Assembly: GCA_051530055.1 (NCBI GenBank)
Contig: CM121341.1
Location: 9,610,001-9,674,000, forward strand
Reading direction: 5' to 3'
Source: Neoechinorhynchus agilis
Lineage: Eukaryota; Acanthocephala
DNA: 64,000 bases
Below are positions 25,020 through 35,440 of this stretch, piece after piece. The translations under genes and the position numbers were made by a program. A model generated the notes under the pieces. It had not been told where the DNA came from, searched no databases, and saw only the letters and a list, made by a program, of their open reading frames with translations. Numbering within the stretch: the stretch's first letter is position 1; every line of letters starts with the position of its first letter.

Positions 25020-25652
25020 TCTCCATTACTCAAAAATGATTAAAGCGAGTTTATAAAAGTCAATAAAACACAATTCAAAGCATTCATCCAATCGAACACA
25101 TTTCTTAACATAACAAAATGTCTCGTTTAAAGATTGTGCTCATAATCCTGTTTGGACCAATGTACATCTTGGTTCCATGTTTTTAATCGATTGTCTCGAT
25201 CGATTAAGCGTGATGATTTGAGAATGGAGAACCAACCAATGTACATTTTCGTTCCATGCCTTGATCGGTTGTTTCGATCGAATAAGCGTGATGATTTGAC
25301 AATGGAGAATAACGGGTAGAATTATTTTTGCTATTGATCATTGGGACTTCTTGTAAAATCCTCGGATTAAAAGTTTTCTAACAATTATAAAATACCAAAG
25401 AGTTTTACAAATCAGAAACCAAGCCAACTACCAAAACTAACTGGCTATCGTGCTTGATTGGGCATCCATTTTTCCAGAGGGCAAAGGAAGTCCCTAACGT
25501 CGATTTGGTTGGTTGCCAACATTTCAGAAAAATACGCGTTGCACGGTGCAAACAAGGAGACGATGAACCAATCACTTTCGAAACTCTGGAGAATAAATAC
25601 AAGAAAAGATTTGGGTTTGACTTTTCATATTTTGGGACAACTAAATGCTAAT
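25020..25652 (+). pseudogene. Broken PEBP-like gene remnant
   Basis: An initial ATG at 25118 opens a hydrophobic leader (about 22 codons, with LFGPMYIL) that stops almost at once. The leader resembles that of the intact PEBP-like gene at 43329 (FLLGP) and the inverted copy at 45.1 kb. Near 25550-25640 a stretch encoding CKQGDDEPITFETLENKYKK corresponds to CKQKGDQAITLETLGEQYKN of the intact gene. The middle, with the ligand-site region, is lost and frames shift between the parts. A 79-bp tandem duplication disrupts the leader exon. Confidence 0.65.
25157..25313. repeat. 79-bp tandem duplication in the PEBP-like leader region
   Basis: The segment from 'ccaatgtacat' to 'gagaatggagaa' (25157-25235) is repeated with about ten changes from 25236. 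The inverted relative at 45.1 kb carries a single copy, so the duplication arose in this copy. Confidence 0.75.
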
Positions 25653-25787
25653 AAATAATCGTGTTTTGATATTGCGTAAAAACAAAAGGAATTTATTAAA
25701 TCCAATATTTCGGCATAATCTCGTACCTTTATCAAGATCTAAAATCGACAAGTAGAGGTTGGTAAATTTCACACTGTACTCAGATTC

Positions 25788-25983
25788 TATTGATGATTGT
25801 TTGATTGACAATCCGACTGAAAGAGAGTTTATTGAAACACCTAGCTTTCGCCGTCGCGAGTGAACCTAAACTCCACTTCACTCGCATTGTAGATTACACC
25901 CTGAAGAAGCCGTTGGACGGCGAAAGCTAGGTGTTTCAATAAACTCTCTTTCAGTCGGATTGTCAATCAAACAATCATCAATA
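25788..25983. mobile_element. MITE-like hairpin with 68-bp inverted arms
   Basis: Arms 25788-25855 and 25916-25983 are exact or almost exact reverse complements (for example 'cacctagctttcgccgtc' and its complement), with a 60-bp loop. Near-perfect arms imply recent origin or gene conversion. No coding capacity. Confidence 0.8.
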
Positions 25984-26063
25984 GATAAAACATGCGACTG
26001 AACAACCAAGCAGCGCTTAGTAATCGTACTCAGATTCAGTTTAAAGTCCGCCTTATTCCTACC

Positions 26064-26190
26064 CCGATTTGTCGTGCTCCATTTGGAAGTTGGTGGGTTC
26101 TTTGTGATTCCCATTTCACTGCGATTCGTGCTAAATCGGTCGGATTATCAGTAAGGAATTCACAATTGGCAAAACTACCAACCATTTCTT
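26064..26190 (-). pseudogene. Inverted copy of a UNC-52 exon-intron-exon fragment
   Basis: This 127-bp segment is the reverse complement of 20414-20540 with only two or three differences. It includes the whole 52-bp intron 20421-20472 with its GT and AG, so it was copied from genomic DNA or unspliced RNA, not mature mRNA. It lies directly 3' of the R2-like element on the same strand. Confidence 0.85.
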
Positions 26191-26230
26191 TGCCAAACTG
26201 ATATATTTTATTTCTCGACAATTAACACAC

Positions 26231-28309
26231 TCACCACCTCCCGCCGAATTCCAGCTTTTGTTCTTCGTCGACCGTCGCCATCACGCTGGCAGCATTGCCC
26301 CGTTGTACTGCCAGCGAGATATTTTGTCGAAGGAATACGCCTGCTCTTGAGTCTCCGGTTGCCTCTCTCAATTTCTTCGATAGATCCTGGAGCAGAGAGA
26401 GTGCCGAGCTGCCGAGCGCTCCATACGTCTCTACCCCAAAGGGGACAAAATAGTGAGCCCTCGATAAGTGAAGATATTTCCGTATTTTCCTCCCTTCCGC
26501 TGCACTAGCGGCACCACCGGCGATTTCGAGGGAGTAGGGGATGTTGCTGGCTGCGAGGGTATCCACACACGTGGCGTCCCAGAGAAGGCATTTGCCCTCC
26601 CGCCACGGGAAGACCGAAATTCCATCGGGCCTACGGTCGTCTAGTCGACAAAGGTGGGCGGGTTCCAGGATGTTCGATAAGTTCGCCGTTCTCAACGCCC
26701 GAGAAATTGCGTTATTGATTTCAGAATGGCGTGAGAACCTTCCTGCTGACCTTCTGCAGACGAGACCGTATCGCCCGAAAGCATCAACCAAAGACTCACA
26801 TCGACAGCGATGGGGCGTGCATATCGGGAGACCAAGTCTTAAGGATACTGCGATAGTCGTTACCTCATCAGTGAGAAGAGTTCCGACTGATGCCAGAGGA
26901 ACAGCTTCCAACCACGGCCCAGATTCTCGTGTTGAAACTGCCAACAGTCTAGCTCGGACGACCCCATCGCGAGAACCGGAAAGTAGAGAGCTATGAGCTC
27001 TCGCGATAAAAGGTCCGTCCCAGATCGACTGTCTGAGGCCATTCACGGGAACATGGTTAGCGCCTGCCTGCTGGCACCATTCCTCAACCGCCACCACGAA
27101 TTCCCGGTCAAGACAGAACTTTTCTTTCAAAATGTTCTTTGAGACTGGTAGGCTTCCCTCAAACGATCCAAGAAAGGCCGGCAAAGCAAGGTCCACTAGT
27201 GCCCGAATTCCCAATCCCCCAGATGACACAGGCAAAGAAGCTTGTCGCCACGCCTCATCTGAGAGCTGGACATTTAAAATACGCTCGAGACAAGCCCTCA
27301 CTTTGCCGTCGAGCTTAGACAATCCTTCCTTATGTTTGAAAAATGTTGCTGTGCGAACCTTGTACAATAATTTGGGGATGAAGAGCGCGTTCTTTATGAG
27401 AAACAAGGCTTCGTGAGCCGAGAGAGCGCTCACTCTATCGCACAGCAACGAAAGTTTCGGTATGATATGGCCGATATCATCTTCCACATTTGAATCGAAG
27501 ACGCAATTGCCCAGGAGGCTGAGTTGCTCCCGAGTCACGAGTTTCAGACCTGGAGCTACGGCCTCGAACCCAGCCATTAGTTCTTTGACTTTGGCGGCGT
27601 CTCCAATATTCAATACAAGGAGCTCACATTTTCCAGCACTAAGATCAAGGCCCAATGTCGCAGTCTCCCCAATCAGCGTCTCCAAATCGCTCAGTACAAC
27701 GGAGGGATCACCTCCGAGCGTAGCGTCATCCAAGTACCAAGCGTTGAAGATGGAATGGAGAGAATGCGCTATTGGATTTACTGTTAGGGAGAATGCGATT
27801 GGACCGAGGGGATCTCCTTGCTGCACTCCTCTTTCGGACCAAATGAGGTGGTCTTCGAAAAGCAAAGGAGTCGCCGTCCCGTAGGCATTGAGAAAATACT
27901 GGAAGGCTTCTGGTGCGTGATCCCTAATTGCGCAGAACATGCTTTCTCTATTGAGAGAGTTAGAGGCGTTCCGAAAATCGCACTTAAGAATCACGCACGG
28001 CTCTGAGCTTCTCGTAGCAAAGTTTCGGAGCGAGTGGACAATAGCTTCCGCCCCGCAGGATGTGCAGCAGCCCAGTTGGACTGGACGAAGTTGCTGCCCG
28101 TTTTTCTCTGTAATACGTTTGCAGAGAATTTTTCCTGCGAGTCGGCGTATCGTCGAAGATACGTCGATGGGTTGGATCCCACCTTCTTTTTTTGTGAGCG
28201 CACACAATGAGGCTCCGAAAAATAGGTCCTTTGCAACGGGGTTCAGGTGCTCTCCAGTCAGGCGGTCGACTATTCGAGAAAGCGCACTTCCTAGAGAGAG
28301 CTGCTTCAC
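26231..28309 (-). pseudogene. Reverse transcriptase - CCHC - restriction-like endonuclease ORF (R2-like)
   Basis: 692 codons. RT motif A (LKCDFRNASNSLNR, Asp near 111), motif B (GVQQGDPLGP near 160) and motif C (YLDD near 192-195) are intact. The thumb region is followed by a C-x-C..H....C finger (HRCRCE..HGLVC, near 500) and a PD-(D/E)xK-type nuclease (RRPDG ... WDATCVDT, near 555-580). The end reads SLAVQRGNAAS then GGRW. These features are shared with R2/NeSL-type elements of many invertebrates. The frame is truncated at the N-terminus by a shift, so the product would lack the DNA-binding part; catalytic residues remain. Confidence 0.85.
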
Positions 28310-28554
28310 CAGTTGAAAAGGACATCATGTCCTTTAGGTGCTGAGGCCTTAGTCCGTCAAGCCCGTGACCCGAACCATTTGCAAAAGATGAGATGGCCTA
28401 TTGTAACTCTGAAATTTGAGTGGATGTCCTTTTTTGTACCGGAGGAGGTGGAATTTCAAAACTGCCACTACTGCATCGATGTTTTGACCGGAGTATTTGT
28501 AGTGTCGCGTTGTCTCCTTGTAGAAAACTGTCGGAGGATGATAATAACAGAACC

Positions 28555-29304
28555 TCAGTCCGCAGGCTTCGAAGAGACACGTTCAGTCAGTGATCGTTTT
28601 GAAAAACGGCAGCGAAACGCTTCCTTCGTGCGTCCCTTACGAACTACGCGGAGATTCCTTTCAAAATCGCTAAATATTTGTTCAAAGGAGGCTAATCTTT
28701 CCTTGATTGTTGTTGCCAAAGACACCCCAGAATCACCGGTGGTGCAGAGGACTAGGCGCGAGAAAGCGAAGAGCCGTGCCCATGATGGTGCACAGTTCGT
28801 TTGAAGGCAATCGTTGAACAATCCCGTAAATGCTTTGGCGATCAGATATCGCGCGCCTTTAGGGATCCGTTTCAGGACGTTCCTGGGCAGAAACCGCACG
28901 ATATCAGGTATCGAAATAGAATCAGTGGTGATCTGAGGGGTCTCAGGCCCGAAAGTTTCGCTTAATTGTGGTGGAGAACCAGACCCACTACAGCGGAGAT
29001 CCCGGGGACCATGGGCAAACAAAACCCCCAGATTAATTAATTTCAAAGACTTACCGCAAACCGGACACAAACCAGTAGGGACGCATGGGAGTTCGGCAGC
29101 GTTGGTCTTCTCAGGTTGATAATGACCGATAAGTGGCTCGTTCGACTTATCTGCGTCACCAGCGTCGATTGTAGGCGATTTGAACACATTGTGACGTAAT
29201 TTGTCCTGAGCCTTCTTGGAGGTATAGGGCTGGGAGGTGAATCTGATCAGTCGCAATATCCATCGTCTGATTTCCTCATATTCGTTTTTGGTCAATTGCG
29301 TCAC
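28555..29304 (-). pseudogene. N-terminal zinc-finger part of the R2-like element
   Basis: 249 codons. A finger CPVCGKS..H..C lies near residues 80-105, followed by a segment with FLPRNVLKRIPKGAR that recurs in R2-like elements ahead of the RT. After about residue 205 the frame leaves the element's coding track (basic, low similarity), consistent with a frameshift. The start ATG at 29304 has no acceptor-like sequence and is nominal. Confidence 0.7.
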
Positions 29305-29339
29305 CGCTGTTTATGTTTGATTGTTTGCAAGTGTTTAGG

Positions 29340-29600
29340 ACGTTAAATTGTTTAGCCTACGTAGAATTTACTGCATTCAATGTAGGTAATTCTGTATACC
29401 ACTGCGTTGCTTTCACGTTCCTCACGTTTCATTACCATGGAGCTAATGATTTGACTTTCTATGGTGCACCATTGAAGGCTTTGTTTTGACTTCTGGTACA
29501 TAATTTTCTTTGCATAGAAGGCAAATACGTTTTATTAATGTAAGAAAAACACGATCCACACACTTGCCAGCATCTATCTTTGCTGAAGGTGTCTGGACGG
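29340..29600. repeat. Repeat flank matching 32280-32480
   Basis: Phrases such as 'tagaatttact', 'ggtaattctgtataccac' and 'ttcacgttcctcacgtttca' occur here and, slightly changed, at 32280-32440. The CR1-like element therefore sits within or between copies of another repeat. Confidence 0.55.
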
Positions 29601-32330
29601 CGGATGTTGAAAGCAAGGGAGGTGGGACTGTTTTTTGAAGGGGGTTTTAATGTGGGATCGGAGGCTTTGTACAGGAGATGATCGATTATGAATCTTTCCT
29701 TGTTCTCCGGTTATTAAAGAAAGATTGCGTTTGGGGGAAGAATGATTTTTGGTGGAGGGTGGTACGAGCGAGGGGGATGAAAAAGGTTTGGGTTACGGGT
29801 GTTTACGAAGGAAGAGTATTTAGAGATGGAGGAAGAAAATTGTGGAGGGGGTTGAAGGAGACGGATGGCGTTTTTGGAGAAAATGGAGTGGAGGTGGGCG
29901 TCGAGGGAAGGGAGTGAAGTCCCGCATATTCTCGCTGCTCTCTTGTGGAAGATTTCGAGGGAATGGAGAGCATTTAAAGAGAAGGAGAGGAAAGCGGGGA
30001 AAGCGTACGTAAGGATAGGAAGGATGGCAGGGAGATAAAAGTGGGCGCGGTGTTTAACGGATACGCCGAGACACCGGAGGAGTTTGAGAAGGTAAAGACG
30101 AGGGTTTGTTTTTGAGAGGGTAAATGAAATGTGGGCATCCCATTTATGGTTTTCTTGTAAAATTAGGCCCAGTATTCGGAGAGAGGAAGAGCGTTGGATC
30201 GGGAGAGGTGCGGGGATAAGATTGCGTTTCGAAATGTGGGGGACAAGCTCAAAAGATTTGGATAAATTTAGGGAGAGGTTTAGGGTGGAGAGCGAGGAAA
30301 TGAGATGGTTGATCTCGTCCATGGTAGTGGAGAGGGAGAGAGATGCGATGGTAATGACTGTGAGGTCATCTGCACAAAGAAAATATTTGGTAGAGGGAGC
30401 GAGGGGATGGAGGGAGGAGAAAGTACGGCGCCTTGGGGGACCCTTTAAATATGGGCAGAGAAGAAGAGCAAGAAGTTCCACATTGAATATATTGTTTGCG
30501 GTTGGAGAGGAAAGAGGAAATCCAAGCGAGTTTCCAGGTTGGGAGGCCAAAGGAAGCACATGATTGGAGAAGAAGGGAGTGATCGATCGACTCGAACGCC
30601 CTGGAAATATCCAGTTGCACGAGACGGACGGTCGATGCTGGACTGGAATCTAAGCTGCGCACAAGCGTATCGTAAATGCAGAGGAGGGCGTCCGAACAAG
30701 AGTAATTGGGACGGAAAGCGAATTGGGAAGAGGAGAGGTTTTTAAGGAAGAATAGAAGTAGGCGGGGTTTAAAACATTTTTCTAAGATTTTAGAGAAAGG
30801 TGAGAGGATAGAGATGGGACGAAAGGATGTGGGGGAAATCGGCTTATCGTTTTTGGGTAGGGGGACGACACGGGCTTCCTTAAGACACGATGGGAAGGAG
30901 CTCAATAGAAAGCTAAGGTTCGTTATGTGCGTTAGAGGATCGATAAGTTTGCGGTATGATGAAACGAATGGCCCAATTTGGAATAGTCGAATTAGGGGAA
31001 GAATGGCGGGGCAGGCGTTTAAGGATCTCTAGGATTTCGAGTGGGGAAACTTGGGAAGGGCATGTATGAATGGGCGGGTCAGAGAGTGAGAAGGGAGATT
31101 GGAACAATAGAGAGGAGGTTTGAGGAGGACAGAGGTTTTTATTCATGGAGTTAAGGATTGAGAAGAGATCAGATTTGGGGATAGATGCGAAGGGGGTGGA
31201 TCTGCCAAGACCAGTGACATTTTTTATTTCACGCCACCAGTTTCAATTGGGAACGGACGAGCGACGAGATGAGAGGAATAATTTGCGGGCTATCCGGATG
31301 CGTTTGGTCACTGTGCAGTGGAGGAAGGGGTAAGCGGGATTGCCTGACCGTGAAGCTTTGGAGATCTGGATTTGAAGGGTTTTTAGAAAAGGCGAGAACC
31401 ATGGAGGGTCGCGGTTCGATATTCGCAATGTTTTGCGAGGAAAAGAAGGCCTTCATCGCAGATTCTATTAGATTTAACAAAGAGCCCATTGCAATCGAGG
31501 GGTCGGGGCCAAAGATGGTAGAGCGGTTTTGCATGATAAGAGAATTGACACATACAGCAAAGGCATGGGTATGAATATCACGTTTATCCCAGACAACGTA
31601 GGGTGCGGAAAAGGAACGTTTTTGAGGTGATGAGGGGGAGGGAAGAATGGAACAATGGTTAGACGAAGCGATCGGGGGGGGAGTTTGGTAGTGCACGAGT
31701 ATTGCCTGATGTTTGAGAAAATTTCAACAAGGAGGGAGAAGCGTGTGGGAAAGTAACGAGTTGGGAAAGATGAGAGAGTGAGGGCGGGTTCGGCAGTTTG
31801 TTAAAATCGCCCAATATAATGAAGTGATCTGAGGAAGTGGAGAGTAGGTCAATAAATAGGTGGTCTATTTGTTCAAGCGTGTTGGTGATGTTTGAGGAAG
31901 GAGGGCGATAAAGGCCAGCGATAGAGATCTCACGTTGGCCATTGCGGAGAAGGAGATGAAGTTGGATGTGAAGCCATTCAAAATCGTCGGAGATGAAAAG
32001 GTAGGATGAAGAGCAATGGTAAGGAAGAGTGGCGCGGATTAAGATCGATATGCCTCTTCCGTTTCGGAAGTCCCTTGTGAGGTGAAAAGCTTGAAAGTTT
32101 GGAAGGAAGGCAGATAATTTGATATGGGGTGAGAGCCATGTTTCCGTAATTACAAGGATGTCGGCGCTGCACGAAGAGGCCACTATATGGAGCTCATCCA
32201 GTTTGGGGAGGAGGCTGCGGATGTTAGAATAAAAGATTATTGGAAAGGGATGTTTAGAAGGGACATGAGGGGTGGACACTTGCCACTTCGTTGCTTTCAT
32301 GTTCTTCACGTTTCAGGAACTGGCATTGGT
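29600..32330 (-). mobile_element. CR1/L2-like LINE, copy 1 (APE endonuclease + RT, frame-broken)
   Basis: On the minus strand an apurinic-like endonuclease segment (31659-32309; YSNIRSLLPKLDELH, ITETWLSP, GLYRPPSS, ILGDFN) precedes RT segments. The first RT segment (30366-30905) has ARVVPLPKNDKP, FRPISILSPFSKILEK and QLDISRAFESIDHSLLL. The second (29714-30559) has CADDLT in place of the usual YADD, and a thumb region. Frames shift between segments, so the copy is dead. The same element recurs at 60.0-62.3 kb with YADDLT intact. Its G-rich plus strand contrasts with the A+T-rich surroundings. Confidence 0.8.
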
Positions 32331-32680
32331 ACCTCTCCTCAGAGCATATTTTTGTTCTTTGGTTTTTCCAAATTGTTTCTTTGGCTTACATAGAATTTAC
32401 TAGATTCATTGCGGGGAATTCTGTATACCACACCTCTGCTTTCGTGTTATATAAAGACGTTTTATTTAAAAGAAGAATAATTCATGGAACCTTGTACCTT
32501 AGGTGAGTTGACTATGGTTGGTAAAATCGTTTTTGGTCCGTTAGTTGATTTTGATTTATTTAATTTTGGTTGGTTAATTTGTAGTTGTTGTTTTCCGCTC
32601 TTTCCTCCAAATCAATTCGCATTTGGAGGCGTGAGCATTAACGAAGAAAGAGAGGAGGTAGAGATTTGTGCTAGGAATTG
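32280..32680. repeat. Repeat flank on the 5' side of CR1-like copy 1
   Basis: Shares phrases with 29340-29470 in direct order. The rest (32480-32680) has no recognised content. Confidence 0.45.
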
Positions 32681-32689
32681 AAGGATGGA

Positions 32690-33160
32690 AAATGTTGGGA
32701 CGACGTGAGTGTTATAAGTGTGAGTAAAAGGAGAAGATAATAAAGGCGCTTTGCATGCTTTTGAACCATTAGATGGAGGTGTTTTCTAAGGGGACGAGTT
32801 CGGAGGTTTTTTGAACAGATTAGAAGAAAAATTGCAGAAAGTTAGATATGCGCGTAGATGAGCGTTGGTAGGATTGCGGAGAAGTACTTAAGATCTATGG
32901 ATGATAATCCAAGGAATCCGAGGCGTTTAAGAAGATAGAGCTTAATGGACCCTTTGTGCAACGAAATTGATATGTGCTTGTCCCACTTAAGATTTTCTTC
33001 GAATTGAAGACTAAGTAGACGATCAGAGGAGACACGATTGATAGGAAAAGGAAGAAGCGGCTATTCGGAATGTGGCTATTTGGGGCCGAGAGGACGATTT
33101 CAAAGCATTTGGTTAAGTTAAGGGTAAGGAATTTAGATTAGTTAAATGCTTAGACAATCG
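32690..33160 (-). mobile_element. Diverged CR1-like RT 3' fragment
   Basis: The minus strand encodes, with frame breaks, a stretch parallel to the C-terminal RT region of the 29.6-kb element (TLNLTKCFEIVLSAP..., FEENLKWDKHIS..., LYLLKRLGFLGL). This gives a second, older member of the same LINE clade. Confidence 0.6.
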
Positions 33161-34541
33161 GTGACATTGGACTAAAGCAGAATTTTATAGTCAAGGGGAT
33201 GATAAATCGATGGCATCTTCCAGTCTTACTTCTGCTTTATTTCACACTCCCTCACCTACAGTTATCCCGTCTTTTGCAACTTATCCAAATCACAAATTCA
33301 AAGTCTTGAAATATTTCACGGAGAAGAGCGTCTAAAATTTGCACATTTCATTTTCCCAAGCTCGCCAAATGTATTTATAAAATTTTCATCAAACAATCAA
33401 AGCGCCACTCAATCCTACCACCGCAATTTCTCCAACTTTTTATTCCCTTTTTTCACGCGATCACAACACTTGTAATCCCAATTCCTTTCATCCTCCTTTA
33501 CCTCGAATATCCCTCTACTTCGGCTCTTTTTCTTTACTGCTCAATCTTCTCTTTATATCATGACCAAAAATGAAACGGAGGAAGGACCCAACCTAAGAAG
33601 CTCTCTTCGGCACAAATAACCAACGCCTTTCCCCCAATTGATCGGACCCGTCATCCACTCCGAAATCAACAGTCACGTCACGGGGACCCAGAGGTAAATG
33701 GTTACTCTATTTTAATCAATAATAAAATCTGGTATTCTAAATAAATTTCCTTTAATTTTCATAGGAATCCTTTTAAAGATGGGCTGAATTAAAAGGACGC
33801 CGAGCCCTAAAGGAGTTTTTGTAGTTCACTTTAAAGTTGTTATCGATATCATAACAATTTTCGGTGTGATATAAATTCAAAACTCAGTGAAGTATAAACA
33901 CAAAGAGATGCACAGACGAATACATCAAAATTCTTTCAAAAAAGTCCGCAGATCTGTAATTCAATAAATATTATTGGACAAATGAATACAAGGAGTACTC
34001 ACAACCAAGTAATTCTCCCGTTTTTTTGCAATCAAATAGAGGCAATGAGGTTTTCTTGAGAATCTACGGCCGGTCATTTGACGCTTTGTGATTTAAACGT
34101 GATCTTTAATTTCGGAAAGTTTTTGTTTCTTCGATTCACTAGTAAACGATGCGAAACTGCGAGCATCATGTGAGTCTCTTAAACTGATATTTAGCTTTGC
34201 TTGAAAAAATTCGTCTTTTAACTCCATTTAATACTATCGAGACAAATCGCTGGTCTCTAATTACAGAGATCGAAATATATTCATTTTAATGAAATCGAAT
34301 AAAAATTGGTTCGGCACGAAACCAACCGGATTCCTCTGCTGCAGATATAAATGAAGGCTTAAAATTGATAAAATTCATAATCACTTGTTTCGCCAAGCTG
34401 GTTCCTAATAGGGTATTTTGAAAACCTGATTATCAGATAGTCGAGCAAATCAATCGATTCTATGATCAAAATCAATAATTATCGGTATAGTAAAGCTCTA
34501 TGATAATTCCGGTGTTTGCGAATTAACAGCAATTAGAAGGT
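33161..34541. other. Intergenic spacer
   Basis: Moderately A+T-rich; no exon chain, RNA gene or repeat was recognised. It contains the upstream region of the 34,622 gene. Confidence 0.4.
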
Positions 34542-34557
34542 TCACGTGGTAACGTGA
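34542..34557. promoter_or_regulatory. Palindromic TCACGT-GGTA-ACGTGA element
   Basis: A perfect 6-bp inverted repeat around a 4-bp spacer, overlapping a CACGTG E-box, lies 65 bp upstream of the start codon. The identical 16 bases occur upstream of the paralogue at 38229-38244, while much of the sequence between site and gene differs. Conservation suggests a bHLH-type or similar binding site; the factor is unknown. Confidence 0.45.
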
Positions 34558-34621
34558 GACCCCTTCCTTCGAATAAAACGTCTATCGATAACAATTGCGA
34601 TATTCTACAACTTAAAGAGAG

Positions 34622-35440
34622 ATGCAACGACGAATCAGTGATCACTCACCATTCTTCAAGAGATCAAAACAGTCTTGGCCACGTTCAAATCGATTTGAAA
34701 CTAATCAAAAATCAACCAAATATCACCAACCACGAAACAGAGACCGAAATCAAATGCCAGTTTTCGAGCGCCGAGGCGATAACTTAACATGGCACTCACG
34801 AAATGTTAGCCGGCGACGCCAAGATAATGAAAGTAATTTTTATGAACCTCAATGGAGAGCCAATCGAAATTCTAATTATCGACCGCCATCACACAACCGA
34901 AATTATAGAAGATATCGGAATTACTTGCGGGAAACAAGACAGGACAATCGTCACGAGCGTGAAACAAGACCGTGGTCGCCAGAGCTCAATAGAAGGCAGC
35001 AAGTTAGAAAAAGAGCTTCGCGACGACAAAATGATTTTCCGAGCAGAAAACGTCCAAGAGTTACTTTGGAGTTTCTCGACAAGCAATTGGACGACTATAA
35101 GGCAAAATGTGCAAGGGAGCGAATGGCGATGGGACTTCCACAAGAAAGTACCAAATTAAATTACGATCAACCGGCACAAAAAAGAAGATACAATCGCCAA
35201 GAGCGTGAAACAAGACCTTGGCCACCAGAGTTCAATAGAAGCCAGCAATTCCGGAAAAGGGCGTCGCGACAACGAAACGATTTTCCGATCAGAAAACGTC
35301 CTCGAGTGACATTGGAGTTCCTCGACAAACAATTGGACGACTACATGGCAAAGTGTGCAAGGGAGCGAATGGCGATGGGACCTGCACAAGAGGCTACCAA
35401 CTCAAATGACGGTGAATCGGAAAAAAATGAAAAACCGTAG
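34622..35440 (+). CDS. Arg-rich protein with two UAP56-binding-like motifs (mRNA-export adaptor candidate)
   Basis: 272 residues, extremely rich in Arg, Asn and Gln, with RDNR/RRYRNY-type stretches like RNA-binding RGG/RS-like regions. A module of about 58 residues ending VTLEFLDKQLDDYxAKCAR occurs twice (near residues 125-180 and 200-255). The LDxQLDDYM core resembles the C-terminal helper motif of ALYREF/CHTOP mRNA-export adaptors that binds the helicase UAP56. No RRM is present, so the function is inferred. The acceptor-like 'cttacag' of the paralogue is 'cttaaag' here. A second frame stays open over much of the 5' half. The 3' region ('gactttatataattcaaagctgta') is shared with the paralogue at 38.4 kb. 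Confidence 0.7.
   Translation: MQRRISDHSPFFKRSKQSWPRSNRFETNQKSTKYHQPRNRDRNQMPVFERRGDNLTWHSRNVSRRRQDNESNFYEPQWRANRNSNYRPPSHNRNYRRYRNYLRETRQDNRHERETRPWSPELNRRQQVRKRASRRQNDFPSRKRPRVTLEFLDKQLDDYKAKCARERMAMGLPQESTKLNYDQPAQKRRYNRQERETRPWPPEFNRSQQFRKRASRQRNDFPIRKRPRVTLEFLDKQLDDYMAKCARERMAMGPAQEATNSNDGESEKNEKP

Larger units (their letters stand above)
26231..29304 (-). mobile_element. R2-like non-LTR retroelement (restriction-like endonuclease type), frameshifted copy
   Basis: Read on the minus strand, the element has an N-terminal open frame (28555-29304) with a Cys/His finger and a 249-codon region. A damaged junction follows (28310-28555) that still encodes LDGLRPQHLKDM. A 692-codon frame then carries reverse transcriptase, a C-terminal CCHC finger and an endonuclease. 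The order matches one long ORF broken by at least one single-base shift near 28300. Elements of this group usually insert site-specifically. The flanks here are a UNC-52 fragment and other repeats, so no target site is evident. Confidence 0.85.

Noticed and set aside
28313-28804. 163-codon plus-strand frame
   Set aside because: It is the antisense shadow of the R2-like element's N-terminal and pre-RT region.
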